Shown here: in pieces, positions 1 to 6,220 of the stretch
How the letters are laid out: each line of letters begins with the position of its first letter
Position numbering within the stretch: position 1 is the first letter of the stretch
Assembly: GCA_030641085.1 (NCBI GenBank)
Contig: DAOWIC010000319.1
Location: 1-6,221, forward strand
Direction: 5' to 3'
Length of the DNA stretch: 6,221 nucleotides
DNA from: Calditrichota bacterium
Lineage (GTDB): Bacteria > Zixibacteria > MSB-5A5 > GN15 > FEB-12
The notes under the pieces: generated by a model
What the model saw: only the letters and a program-made list of their open reading frames with translations
Told to the model about the DNA's origin: nothing
Database searches by the model: none
Position numbers and translations under genes: made by a program

Positions 1-1
1 C

Positions 2-292
2 CACGCAGGCGGTCGACGGTAATTTATAGTCAGGAGTAACCGTACCCACAACCAGCAGATCGATATCCTCATGGGTGCACCCGGCATCTTCAAGAGCCTT
101 CTTTGAAGCCTCGACAGCCATATCTGAACTGGTCATATCCGGCGCGGCAATGTGTCGCTCCTTAATGCCGGTCCGGGTGGTGATCCATTCGTCGGAAGTG
201 TCGACAATTCGCTCGAAATCAGCGTTGGTCATCAACCGCGGGGGAGCATAGGACCCCGTTCCGATTATTTTCGCTCTTGTTTTTAGATCCAT
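2..292 (-). CDS. fabH: 3-oxoacyl-ACP synthase III (KAS III), N-terminal part, cut by window edge
   Basis: FabH condenses acetyl-CoA (or another primer) with malonyl-ACP to start fatty-acid synthesis in the cytoplasm. Only the first 97 residues are in the window. They align by eye with the family N-terminus: KIIGTGSYAP at residues 8-17, TNADFERIVDTSDEWI at 22-37, TRTGIKERHIAAP at 39-51 and PSTAC at 92-96. The catalytic cysteine of the family lies about 20 residues further on, so it and the His/Asn pair are outside the window. The ATG at 292 is chosen because the conserved KIIGTGSY motif begins only seven residues later, and the next Met (residue 21) would remove it. The start lies inside the 3' end of plsX (74-base overlap, different frame). 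Upstream there is only a weak GGA about 7 bases before the ATG, so translation may be coupled to plsX. Identity is secure; the start is likely. Confidence 0.95.
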   Translation of the reverse strand, partial: MDLKTRAKIIGTGSYAPPRLMTNADFERIVDTSDEWITTRTGIKERHIAAPDMTSSDMAVEASKKALEDAGCTHEDIDLLVVGTVTPDYKLPSTACV

Positions 293-1313
293 TGCTTTGT
301 CCAAAGTGATTTGTTATCAACTCGTTGTGGATACGTTCATTTATCTTCCGTGATGCCATGTCAAAGGCACCGACAACGGCATTACACATGGCTTTGCTGT
401 TTGAGGAACCGTGACAGATAAGAACCACGCCGTTAATACCGAGCAGGGGCGCGCCGCCACGTTCGGAGTAGTCGAAGGTGTTGTTCATTCGTTTCAAAAA
501 AGGCAGCAACAGCATTGCGCCCACCCGGGAGAAAATGTTTGTCTGAACCTGACGCTGGACAGCCTTGACCAGCATCGGCTGAACCGACTCGGCCAGCTTC
601 AACAGGATATTGCCGGTGAAACCATCGGTAACGGCCACATCAACCGTACCGGACAGAATATCTCGACCTTCAATATTGCCCACAAAGTTAATTTTCGAGC
701 TTTTCAGCAGTCTTTGAGCGTTGAATATCAGTTCGTTGCCCTTACTTCGTTCCTCACCGATGGAAATCAACCCCACGCGCGGATATTCGAGATTGTGAAC
801 AATCTGCGAGTAGACCGAACCCATGACAGCGAACTGCGACAAGTGAAGCGGCTTGCTGTCGGCATTGGCGCCGACATCGAGAACCACCGTGGGCCGGCCG
901 GTCGAAGTGGGAAACAGGGCCGTGATCGCCGGACGACTGACATCCTCGATCCGCCCCAGCGTCAGAAGCGCCGTAGCCATTACCGCTCCGGTGTTGCCCG
1001 GAGAGACAAAGGCGTCAGCAATACCGTTCTTGACCAGCTTAATGCCGACAGAGATGGAGCTTTTGCGCATACGGACACCGTCGGTGGCGGCAATGTGCAT
1101 CGGCACCGTGTCGGCAGCATGCTCCACGGCGATATTTTTGGGCAGATTCTGCCGCGTGGCCAAAAACGCATCGATACGTTCCTTGTCACCGACAAAAACC
1201 AGACGTAGATCGTCGCCGAGCTTTTCGGCCGCGTCGATTCCGCCCTGGATAATCTGCTCTTCGCCGCTGTCAGCCCCCATCACATCAAGGACAACGGTAT
1301 ATCTTTTAGCCAT
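219..1313 (-). CDS. plsX: Phosphate acyltransferase PlsX (acyl-ACP:phosphate acyltransferase)
   Basis: PlsX converts acyl-ACP and phosphate to acyl-phosphate, the donor used by PlsY in the first step of phosphatidic acid synthesis; it is a peripheral membrane/cytosolic enzyme. Seen in the 364-residue product: LDVMGAD at 9-15, SPGNTGAVM at 104-112, LDVGANADSKP at 145-155, MGSVYSQ at 164-170, KGNEL at 191-195, VTDGFTGN at 228-235 and HGSSNSKA at 301-308, all family signatures in the right order. The usual family length is about 330-360. The open frame runs upstream to 1385, but that part overlaps rpmF and has no homology; ATG 1313 gives MAKRYTVVLD, close to family starts, and ATG 1319 is two codons longer and equally possible. 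No good Shine-Dalgarno precedes either. The last ~28 residues are a hydrophilic, Asn/Ser/Lys-rich tail beyond the conserved core, and most of it is encoded inside the fabH overlap. Confidence 0.96.
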   Translation of the reverse strand: MAKRYTVVLDVMGADSGEEQIIQGGIDAAEKLGDDLRLVFVGDKERIDAFLATRQNLPKNIAVEHAADTVPMHIAATDGVRMRKSSISVGIKLVKNGIADAFVSPGNTGAVMATALLTLGRIEDVSRPAITALFPTSTGRPTVVLDVGANADSKPLHLSQFAVMGSVYSQIVHNLEYPRVGLISIGEERSKGNELIFNAQRLLKSSKINFVGNIEGRDILSGTVDVAVTDGFTGNILLKLAESVQPMLVKAVQRQVQTNIFSRVGAMLLLPFLKRMNNTFDYSERGGAPLLGINGVVLICHGSSNSKAMCNAVVGAFDMASRKINERIHNELITNHFGQSNGSKNKSENNRNGVLCSPAVDDQR

Positions 1314-1338
1314 CGTCATTATTGCCGTAAGTGGTTTC

Positions 1339-1355
1339 GACCCCTTCACGGGATC
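1339..1355 (-). other. Small hairpin in the rpmF-plsX gap
   Basis: In the 52-base gap after rpmF the transcript can form a 6-bp stem, GATCCC with GGGGTC (one G-U pair), around the loop GTGAA. No T-run follows, so it is not an intrinsic terminator. The loop contains an in-frame GTG (1349) and the 3' arm contains the purine-rich GGGG, but that is more than 20 bases before the plsX ATG and too far to serve as its ribosome site. It may be chance; a role in plsX translation or mRNA processing is only a guess. Confidence 0.25.
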
Positions 1356-1365
1356 AGATCTACCC

Positions 1366-1548
1366 TTACGCTTCCTTGACCTCAATTATCTTACGGCCGT
1401 TGTAGTAACCACAATGGGTACAAATGTGGTGAGGCATCTTAGGCTGGTGGCAGTGCGGACAATCACCAACCGACGGCATCGATATTTTCCAGTTGGTGCG
1501 TCTTTTCCGCCCTCTGGTGCGTGAATGTCTTCTTTTTGGAAGAGGCAT
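1366..1548 (-). CDS. rpmF: Ribosomal protein bL32, zinc-binding form
   Basis: L32 is a small basic protein of the large ribosomal subunit. The 60-residue product starts MPLPKRRHSRTRGRKRRTNW, the typical basic L32 N-terminus, and ends with a zinc ribbon: C30-x2-C33, then nine residues, then C43-x2-C46, followed by GYYNGR at 47-52. All four cysteines are present, so this is the zinc-requiring (C+) type and not a cysteine-free paralogue. The ATG at 1548 has a strong Shine-Dalgarno, GAGGGA, at 1556-1561, seven bases upstream and located inside the last codons of yceD. Only three bases separate the yceD stop from this ATG, so the two genes are almost certainly cotranscribed and possibly translationally coupled. 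plsX follows after 52 bases. Confidence 0.97.
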   Translation of the reverse strand: MPLPKRRHSRTRGRKRRTNWKISMPSVGDCPHCHQPKMPHHICTHCGYYNGRKIIEVKEA

Positions 1549-1551
1549 CAG

Positions 1552-2088
1552 TTATTCCCTCGGTTTTTCCTGTTCTAGGCCGGGCAGGTCTTTCAGGCCT
1601 TCCCAGCGCGGATCTATTTTCTCATTCTTGCAGTCGCAGGATCCCTCATTGAGGTTCAACCCGCACTGCGGACAGAGACCACGGCAGTCTTTGCGGCACA
1701 CCGGCATGATACCGACCGCCAGGATAACAGCCTGACGAACGATATCGCTGACATCCGCCATAAGATCGCTGCCCTTTAACAATACGTAATCTTCGGAGTC
1801 GATAGCCTCCTGGTGACTTTCGTACTGCTCCTTGGTACACACAATAAAATCGGTATCGTTGACCAATTCGCGGCTGAATTCAGTCAGGCATCGCGAACAT
1901 TCCAAGCTTACCACGGCTTTAACCTGCCCCTGGCAATAATGTTCCTCGCCCGCCTTCTGAATGGTCAGATCAAGCTGAAGTTTGTCAACCCGTCTGACTC
2001 CCTCAAAATCCACCGCCAAGCTCGCGGGATCGGCTTCGAGCGATTTGTGCGCGGGGAAGGTCTCAAATTCCCGCAAGTCAAGTATCAT
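1552..2088 (-). CDS. yceD: YceD/DUF177 family protein (23S rRNA accumulation factor)
   Basis: This family is almost always encoded next to rpmF. Work on plant and bacterial members ties it to 23S rRNA accumulation or processing; the biochemical role is not settled. The 178-residue product has the usual length (about 170-180). Seen features: LECSRCLTEF at 62-71 carrying a CxxC, an acidic middle (SEDYVLL at 98-104), DIVRQAVILAV at 115-125, and a cysteine-rich end C131-x3-C135-x3-C139-x2-C142-x8-C151-x-C153 containing CRGLCPQCGLNLNEGSCDC, then DPRW..L at 159-165. The cysteines suggest metal binding (inference). The MPV.C stretch differs from the more usual PMKP.C. ATG 2088 is the only sensible start; the nearest purine run (AAGG) ends two bases before it, too close for a normal ribosome site, but a promoter sits just upstream. 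It is first in the rpmF-plsX-fabH cluster. Confidence 0.92.
   Translation of the reverse strand: MILDLREFETFPAHKSLEADPASLAVDFEGVRRVDKLQLDLTIQKAGEEHYCQGQVKAVVSLECSRCLTEFSRELVNDTDFIVCTKEQYESHQEAIDSEDYVLLKGSDLMADVSDIVRQAVILAVGIMPVCRKDCRGLCPQCGLNLNEGSCDCKNEKIDPRWEGLKDLPGLEQEKPRE
1556..1561 (-). promoter_or_regulatory. Ribosome binding site of rpmF inside yceD
   Basis: GAGGGA on the minus strand, seven bases before the rpmF ATG at 1548, is the strongest Shine-Dalgarno in the window. It lies within the final codons of yceD (Pro-Arg-Glu), so one stretch of DNA encodes the end of one protein and recruits ribosomes for the next. This suits the high demand for a ribosomal protein. Confidence 0.75.
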
Positions 2089-2096
2089 AGCCTTAG

Positions 2097-2125
2097 ATGT
2101 TACTCAAGAATACGCCAAAAGTCAA
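2097..2125 (-). promoter_or_regulatory. Sigma-70-type promoter for yceD-rpmF-plsX-fabH
   Basis: On the minus strand TTGACT (2125-2120, five of six matches to TTGACA) is followed after exactly 17 bases by TAACAT (2102-2097, four of six matches to TATAAT, including the key first TA and the last T). By normal spacing the transcript would begin near 2090, two bases before the ATG of yceD at 2088. This would make the message leaderless or nearly so, which agrees with the lack of a well-placed Shine-Dalgarno. A second TTGACT lies 19 bases further upstream but has no matching -10. The assignment rests on consensus match only. Confidence 0.5.
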
Positions 2126-2208
2126 GTGCAAAACACCCAGTCAACCATCTGCCAGCCATAGGGTTGCCAGAAGTTTTAGGCTGTCGGAGGGGTATTTTGC
2201 CCGTGCCG

Positions 2209-2224
2209 GGGGCTTCATGGCCCC
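2209..2224 (-). other. GC-rich hairpin downstream of atpC, no U-tract
   Basis: GGGGC and GCCCC form a perfect 5-bp stem with a 6-base loop, starting 54 bases after the atpC stop in the direction of transcription. The sequence that follows is GC-rich and lacks a T-run, so it does not meet the pattern of an intrinsic terminator. It could slow 3' exonucleases at the end of the atp message, or be chance. Confidence 0.3.
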
Positions 2225-2277
2225 ATGCTATCTACATTGTTGCTATTAGGTTACTCTGTCTATAACCGGCAAAGGGA

Positions 2278-2688
2278 TCAGTGGGTTTCCCGATAAATCT
2301 TGATTCGGTTGGCGGCCCGCACAAGCGCGGCCTGTATCGAGGGAAGGTCGATATCGCTCTGACCGTCCTGGTAGGCGCCCAGTTTGGCTTTAGCCCTGTC
2401 ATAGGCCGTTTGAGCGCGATCAAGGTCGATTTCCTCGGCAACCTCGACTGCGTCGGCCAGCAGCGTGGCGACATTATTTGACACTTCGAGGAAGCCGTTT
2501 GTCACCGCCATCACGTGCATCTTGTTGTCGTTGTCACGCACCTCAATACGACCCGGCGTGAGCGCCGTAATCAGCGGCGCGTGGTCGGTCAGAATGCCCA
2601 GGTAGCCCTCGGTCCCGGGCACTGTCAGTGACTCAATCTCGGCCTCGAAGTAGACCTTTTCTGGCGTTACGATCGATAAATGAAACAT
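2278..2688 (-). CDS. atpC: F-type ATP synthase subunit epsilon
   Basis: Epsilon is part of the central stalk; it connects gamma to the c-ring and can inhibit ATP hydrolysis through its C-terminal helices. The 136-residue product has full family length. An N-terminal beta-sandwich covers about residues 1-85, with the signatures IVTPEKVYFE (6-15), VPGTEGYLGILTDHAPLI (23-40), LTPG (43-46) and GFLEVS (65-70). The C-terminal helical hairpin covers about 88-136, with DLDRAQTAYDRAKAKL followed by an ALVRAANRIKIY helix. Both domains are present, so the inhibitory two-helix arm should exist. The ATG lies six bases after the atpD stop with no clear Shine-Dalgarno, which points to translational coupling to atpD. 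It is the last gene of the atp cluster; the yceD cluster follows after 189 bases on the same strand. Confidence 0.97.
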   Translation of the reverse strand: MFHLSIVTPEKVYFEAEIESLTVPGTEGYLGILTDHAPLITALTPGRIEVRDNDNKMHVMAVTNGFLEVSNNVATLLADAVEVAEEIDLDRAQTAYDRAKAKLGAYQDGQSDIDLPSIQAALVRAANRIKIYRETH

Positions 2689-2694
2689 CGTCTA

Positions 2695-4101
2695 TCAGCG
2701 CTTCGATTTTTCGTAGGCATCGAGCACATCCTCGATACCGCCAACCATGAAGAACATTTGCTCCGGGATATGGTCCAACTTGCCGTCGATAAGATCGGCA
2801 AAACCGCTCACCGTATCCTCCACCTTGACATAAGCGCCGGGCTTGCCGGTAAACGCTTCGGCCACAAACATCGGCTGCGACAAAAAGCGCTGAATCTTGC
2901 GCGCCCGCTGCACTATTAGCTTGTCGCCTTCGGCCAGTTCATCCATACCGAGAATCGCGATAATATCCTGGAGATCTTTGTACCGCTGGAGAATCACCTG
3001 TACACCGCGGGCGACGCGATAGTGTTCTTCCCCGACAATTAGCGGGTCCAGAATACGCGAGGTGGAATCAAGCGGGTCAACCGCCGGATAGAGTCCGAGC
3101 GCGGCGATCTGTCGCGAAAGCACCGTGGTAGCATCAAGGTGCGAGAAGGTCGTCGCCGGGGCCGGATCGGTAAGGTCGTCAGCCGGGACGTAAATAGCCT
3201 GAACCGAGGTAATCGACCCGGTCCGGGTGGAGGTGATCCGCTCCTGAAGGGCGCCCATTTCCGAGCCGAGAGTCGGCTGGTAGCCTACCGCGGACGGCAT
3301 CCTGCCGAGCAGCGCCGACACTTCGGAACCGGCCTGGACGAAGCGGAAGATATTATCGATAAACAGCAATACGTCCTGGTTTTCTTCATCGCGGAAATAC
3401 TCGGCCATGGTCAGCCCGGAAAGTCCGACCCGCAGACGCGCGCCGGGCGGCTCATTCATCTGGCCGAATATGAGCGCCGTCTTTTTGATAACGCCGGACT
3501 CGGTCATTTCCAAATAAAGGTCGTTGCCTTCGCGGGTACGCTCTCCGACACCGCAAAAAGCGGAATAACCGCCGTGCTCGGTGGCAATATTGTGAATCAG
3601 TTCCTGAATGATGACCGTCTTGCCCACACCGGCGCCACCGAACAGGCCGACTTTACCGCCCTTGGAATAAGGCTCCAGCAGGTCGATCACCTTGACGCCG
3701 GTTTCGAACATTTCCTTTTCGGTCGATTGCTCGACGAAGGTCGGAGCGGCGCGGTGAATCGGCATCCGCCGGGTGTCGGCCGGAATCGGCTCTCCGTGAT
3801 CGATCGCCTCGCCCAGCAAATTAAACAGCCGTCCCAGCGATTCTTTGCCAACCGGCACGGTAATTGGCGATCCGGAATCGATCACATCCATACCGCGCAC
3901 GAGACCATCGGTCGAGGCCATCGCCACACACCTGACTACGTTGTCGCCGATGTGCATGGCGACCTCAATGGTCAGGTTGATATTTTTTTCCTTATCAACA
4001 ATCTTGATAGCGTTCAAAATATTGGGCAGGGAATCGGCCGGGAACTCGCAGTCCACCGTCGGCCCGATTACCTGGACAACTTTGCCGATATTTTCAGCCA
4101 T
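2695..4101 (-). CDS. atpD: F-type ATP synthase subunit beta (catalytic)
   Basis: Beta carries the three catalytic nucleotide sites of F1. The 468-residue product has standard length. Seen: a beta-barrel N-terminal domain (about 1-80), P-loop GGAGVGKT at 155-162, catalytic Glu187 in GVGERTREGND, Walker B LLFID with Asp249, the adenine-site tyrosine Tyr338 in YPAVDPLDSTSR, and a helical C-terminal domain. The torque loop usually written DELSEED reads DELAEGD here (387-393), so it has lost an acidic residue. The start is ATG 4101, because GGAG (4110-4113) sits eight bases upstream; the GTG at 4110 that would add three residues overlaps this ribosome site and is unlikely. It lies 45 bases after atpG and six before atpC. 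It should work with the alpha, gamma and epsilon proteins encoded beside it. Identity is certain. Confidence 0.98.
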   Translation of the reverse strand: MAENIGKVVQVIGPTVDCEFPADSLPNILNAIKIVDKEKNINLTIEVAMHIGDNVVRCVAMASTDGLVRGMDVIDSGSPITVPVGKESLGRLFNLLGEAIDHGEPIPADTRRMPIHRAAPTFVEQSTEKEMFETGVKVIDLLEPYSKGGKVGLFGGAGVGKTVIIQELIHNIATEHGGYSAFCGVGERTREGNDLYLEMTESGVIKKTALIFGQMNEPPGARLRVGLSGLTMAEYFRDEENQDVLLFIDNIFRFVQAGSEVSALLGRMPSAVGYQPTLGSEMGALQERITSTRTGSITSVQAIYVPADDLTDPAPATTFSHLDATTVLSRQIAALGLYPAVDPLDSTSRILDPLIVGEEHYRVARGVQVILQRYKDLQDIIAILGMDELAEGDKLIVQRARKIQRFLSQPMFVAEAFTGKPGAYVKVEDTVSGFADLIDGKLDHIPEQMFFMVGGIEDVLDAYEKSKR

Positions 4102-4109
4102 CGAAAGCA

Positions 4110-4113
4110 CTCC
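4110..4113 (-). promoter_or_regulatory. Ribosome binding site of atpD
   Basis: GGAG lies eight bases before ATG 4101 on the minus strand. It decides between two in-frame starts: the upstream GTG at 4110-4108 overlaps the site itself, so the ATG is the start. Confidence 0.75.
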
Positions 4114-4146
4114 AATCTATACAAAACATATTCTTTTCCAATCCTA

Positions 4147-5013
4147 TCAGCCCTTCAACGCCTCCGCTCCGGAGATCACCTCCAGCAACTCGGTCGTAAT
4201 CTGTCCCTGACGAGCCTTGTTGTAGTCCAGTGTCAGGGTCTGGGCCATTTCCTTGGCGTTGGTGGTCGCGTTCCCCATCGCCATCATCCGGCTTCCGTGC
4301 TCCGAGGCAAACGACTCGGCCAGCGCCTTGACCATCTTGGTCATGGCGTAACCGGGCATGAGCGCGGCATAAATCGCCTCCGGCGACGGTTCGAAGATGT
4401 ATTCACTATGTACGGTGGTGCCCTCTTCTATTTCGGGCCCGGCCACCGGCAGAAATCGCTCGCGGGTCAGGTTATACCGGACAGTGGAGAGAAACTGGGT
4501 GAACATGAGGTCGATCTCGTCGGTCTGACCGTCGACAAAACGTTCGGTCAGAAAGCCGACAACCTCGCGTGCCCGATCGTAGTCAAGAGCACCGCCCCAG
4601 TCACCCCAATAGCCCGCGATGGGCCACGGTCGGCGGTCAAAGAAATCGTTACCCTTGCGTCCGATAGTGACGATTTCGGTTTCGACGGCGCTGTTATCTT
4701 CAAGCCACTGCATCGCTTTGCGGATCACTGTGGAATTGTACGAACCGCACAGACCCCGGTCGGACGTAACAACGACCAGCGTCTTCTTCTTCACCGGGCG
4801 CTGTTCGAAATAGGGGTGAGTGATCTCCCCGGAGGAACCGGTGGCAAGATGACTCAGCATTTCGTCCATCTTGGCGCTGTAGGGGCGGGTCTGCTCCACA
4901 CGCCGCTGCGCCCGGCGCAGGTTTGCCGCCGCCACCATCTCCATCGCCTTGGTGATGCGCATGGTGGACTCTACCGTGCGAATTCGCTTCTTGACTTCTC
5001 TCAGTGTCGCCAT
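4147..5013 (-). CDS. atpG: F-type ATP synthase subunit gamma
   Basis: Gamma is the rotating central shaft inside the alpha3beta3 ring. The 288-residue product has the usual length. The N-terminal shaft helix contains ITKAMEMVAAANLRRAQ (20-36); the Rossmann-like middle has TLVVVTSDRGLCGSYN (78-93); the C-terminal shaft helix carries SEHGSRMMAMGNATTNAKEM (237-256), followed by LTLDYNKARQGQITTELLEV (260-279) and GAEAL near the end. The conserved parts pack against beta and epsilon. A Trp/Gly-rich stretch, PWPIAGYWGDWGG (129-141), lies in the variable middle domain and looks lineage-specific. The ATG at 5013 is preceded by a weak TAGG about eight bases upstream. It follows atpA by 43 bases and precedes atpD by 45, in one presumed transcript. 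Confidence 0.97.
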   Translation of the reverse strand: MATLREVKKRIRTVESTMRITKAMEMVAAANLRRAQRRVEQTRPYSAKMDEMLSHLATGSSGEITHPYFEQRPVKKKTLVVVTSDRGLCGSYNSTVIRKAMQWLEDNSAVETEIVTIGRKGNDFFDRRPWPIAGYWGDWGGALDYDRAREVVGFLTERFVDGQTDEIDLMFTQFLSTVRYNLTRERFLPVAGPEIEEGTTVHSEYIFEPSPEAIYAALMPGYAMTKMVKALAESFASEHGSRMMAMGNATTNAKEMAQTLTLDYNKARQGQITTELLEVISGAEALKG

Positions 5014-5056
5014 CGGCGTTGCCTATCCAATCCGTATTTCAACACGCGGTTCGCGG

Positions 5057-6220
5057 TTAAGCCTCGTCAGCCTTGAACTGCTGCTTGAATTCCTCAGTCG
5101 CCTGTTTCATTTTCGCCTGAAGCTCGTCGGAAATCTTCTTCTCCTGGGCGAGCGTGTGTTCGATATCCGGGAAGTTCTTTTCGCAGAAAGCAAAGAACTC
5201 CTCTTCAAAGCGGCCGATTGCAGCCGTCGGCAGATCGTCGAAATACCCGCTGGTGCCCACCCACAAAATAATCACCTGGCGAGCAACCGGCATCGGTACA
5301 TACTGCCCCTGCTTGAGCAGCTCAACCATCTTGTCACCGCGATTAAGCTGTTTTCGCGTTGCTTCATCCAGATCAGAACCGAACTGGGTAAACGCGGCCA
5401 GCTCACGGTACTGCGCCAGATCGAGCTTCAACGATCCGGCCACCTGTCGCATCATTTTCACCTGGGCGTTACCGCCCACGCGTGAGACCGAGATACCGAC
5501 ATTGATCGCCGGGCGAATGCCGGCGAAAAACAGTTCGGATTCGAGAAATATCTGGCCGTCGGTAATCGAAATAACGTTAGTCGGGATATAGGCCGAGACA
5601 TCGCCCGCCTGGGTTTCAATAATCGGCAGCGCAGTCAGCGAGCCGCCGCCCAGTTCGTCGGACAGCTTGGAAGCACGTTCCAGAAGACGCGAGTGGCAGT
5701 AGAAAATATCGCCCGGGTAAGCTTCACGGCCCGGAGGACGACGCAGCAGCAGCGACAGTTGACGGTACGCCGCGGCCTGCTTGGAAAGATCGTCATAGAT
5801 GCACAGGACGTGTTTGCCTTCGTACATAAACTCCTCGCCCATTGCACAGCCCGCATATGGCGCGATATACTGCAGCGGGGCCGCGTCGGTGGCGTTGGCC
5901 GAAACAACGATCGTGTAATCCATGGCGCCCTGGCTCCGCAACGTTTCCACTACCTGGGCCACGGTCGATGATTTTTGACCAATGGCGACATAGATGCAGA
6001 TGATGTCGGAGTTTTTCTGATTGATAATGGTATCAAGCGCCAGTGCCGTTTTGCCGGTCTGACGGTCACCGATAATAAGCTCGCGCTGTCCGCGACCGAT
6101 CGGAATCATCGAGTCAATCGCCTTGAGGCCGGTCTGCACCGGCTCTTTCACCGGCTGACGCTCGATCACGCTGGGAGCGATACCCTCGATAACACGCGTT
6201 TTGTCGGATGCAATCGGCCC
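5057..6220 (-). CDS. atpA: F-type ATP synthase subunit alpha, C-terminal 387 residues, cut by window edge
   Basis: Alpha forms the F1 hexamer with beta, binds non-catalytic nucleotide and supplies the arginine finger to the catalytic site. The frame is open from the right window edge, so the N-terminal ~120-130 residues (beta-barrel) are missing; a GTG at 6169 in this frame is only an internal valine codon within APSVIERQ. Seen, numbering from the first full codon: GLKAIDSMIPIGRGQRELII (31-50), P-loop GDRQTGKT (51-58), CIYVAIGQKSST (75-86), IYDDLSKQA (141-149), RRPPGREAYPGD (160-171), GSLTALPIIETQAGD (193-207), the arginine finger Arg247 in ISVSRVGG, and the C-terminal helical domain from about residue 265, with FGSDLDEATRKQLNRG at 280-295. 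The end is a Lys/Glu-rich helix. The first visible gene of the atp cluster; 43 bases before atpG. Confidence 0.98.
   Translation of the reverse strand, partial: GPIASDKTRVIEGIAPSVIERQPVKEPVQTGLKAIDSMIPIGRGQRELIIGDRQTGKTALALDTIINQKNSDIICIYVAIGQKSSTVAQVVETLRSQGAMDYTIVVSANATDAAPLQYIAPYAGCAMGEEFMYEGKHVLCIYDDLSKQAAAYRQLSLLLRRPPGREAYPGDIFYCHSRLLERASKLSDELGGGSLTALPIIETQAGDVSAYIPTNVISITDGQIFLESELFFAGIRPAINVGISVSRVGGNAQVKMMRQVAGSLKLDLAQYRELAAFTQFGSDLDEATRKQLNRGDKMVELLKQGQYVPMPVARQVIILWVGTSGYFDDLPTAAIGRFEEEFFAFCEKNFPDIEHTLAQEKKISDELQAKMKQATEEFKQQFKADEA

Larger units (their letters stand above)
2089..2277 (-). other. Intergenic spacer between the atp and yceD-rpmF-plsX-fabH clusters
   Basis: This 189-base stretch is the longest without a gene. 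Read in the direction of transcription it holds, in order: an A/T-richer leader after the atpC stop, a GGGGC/GCCCC hairpin (2209-2224), a weaker CAGCC/GGCTG inverted pair (2153-2157 with 2179-2183, 21-base loop), two TTGACT hexamers 19 bases apart (2139-2144 and 2120-2125) and a -10 element just before yceD. No convincing small ORF, and no T-run that would make an intrinsic terminator, was found in it. Confidence 0.6.

Noticed and set aside
1314..1385. N-terminal extension of plsX up to 1385
   Set aside because: It would overlap the end of rpmF and adds a basic stretch with no counterpart in PlsX; the family start matches ATG 1313 or 1319.
411..1524. Overlapping plus-strand open frames of 265 and 223 codons
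   Set aside because: Both lie opposite plsX, whose identity is certain; the products are low-complexity, rich in Arg, His or Ser, and match no family I know.
2120..2144. Two TTGACT hexamers 19 bases apart as an operator
   Set aside because: One is explained as the -35 element; the second has no paired -10 and a six-base repeat alone is too weak. No FapR-like palindrome was seen.
2232..2474. Alternative 80-codon minus-strand frame inside atpC
   Set aside because: It is a shadow in another frame of atpC, which is clearly the epsilon gene with both domains intact.
5041..5056. Tandem copy of GCGGTT just after the atpA stop
   Set aside because: Two copies of a 6-7 base unit in a short gap are within chance and suggest no specific function.
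3139..5076. A 645-codon open frame on the plus strand
   Set aside because: It runs antisense across atpD and atpG, and its translation has no recognisable domain. Long antisense frames are expected opposite strongly biased, conserved, GC-rich genes.
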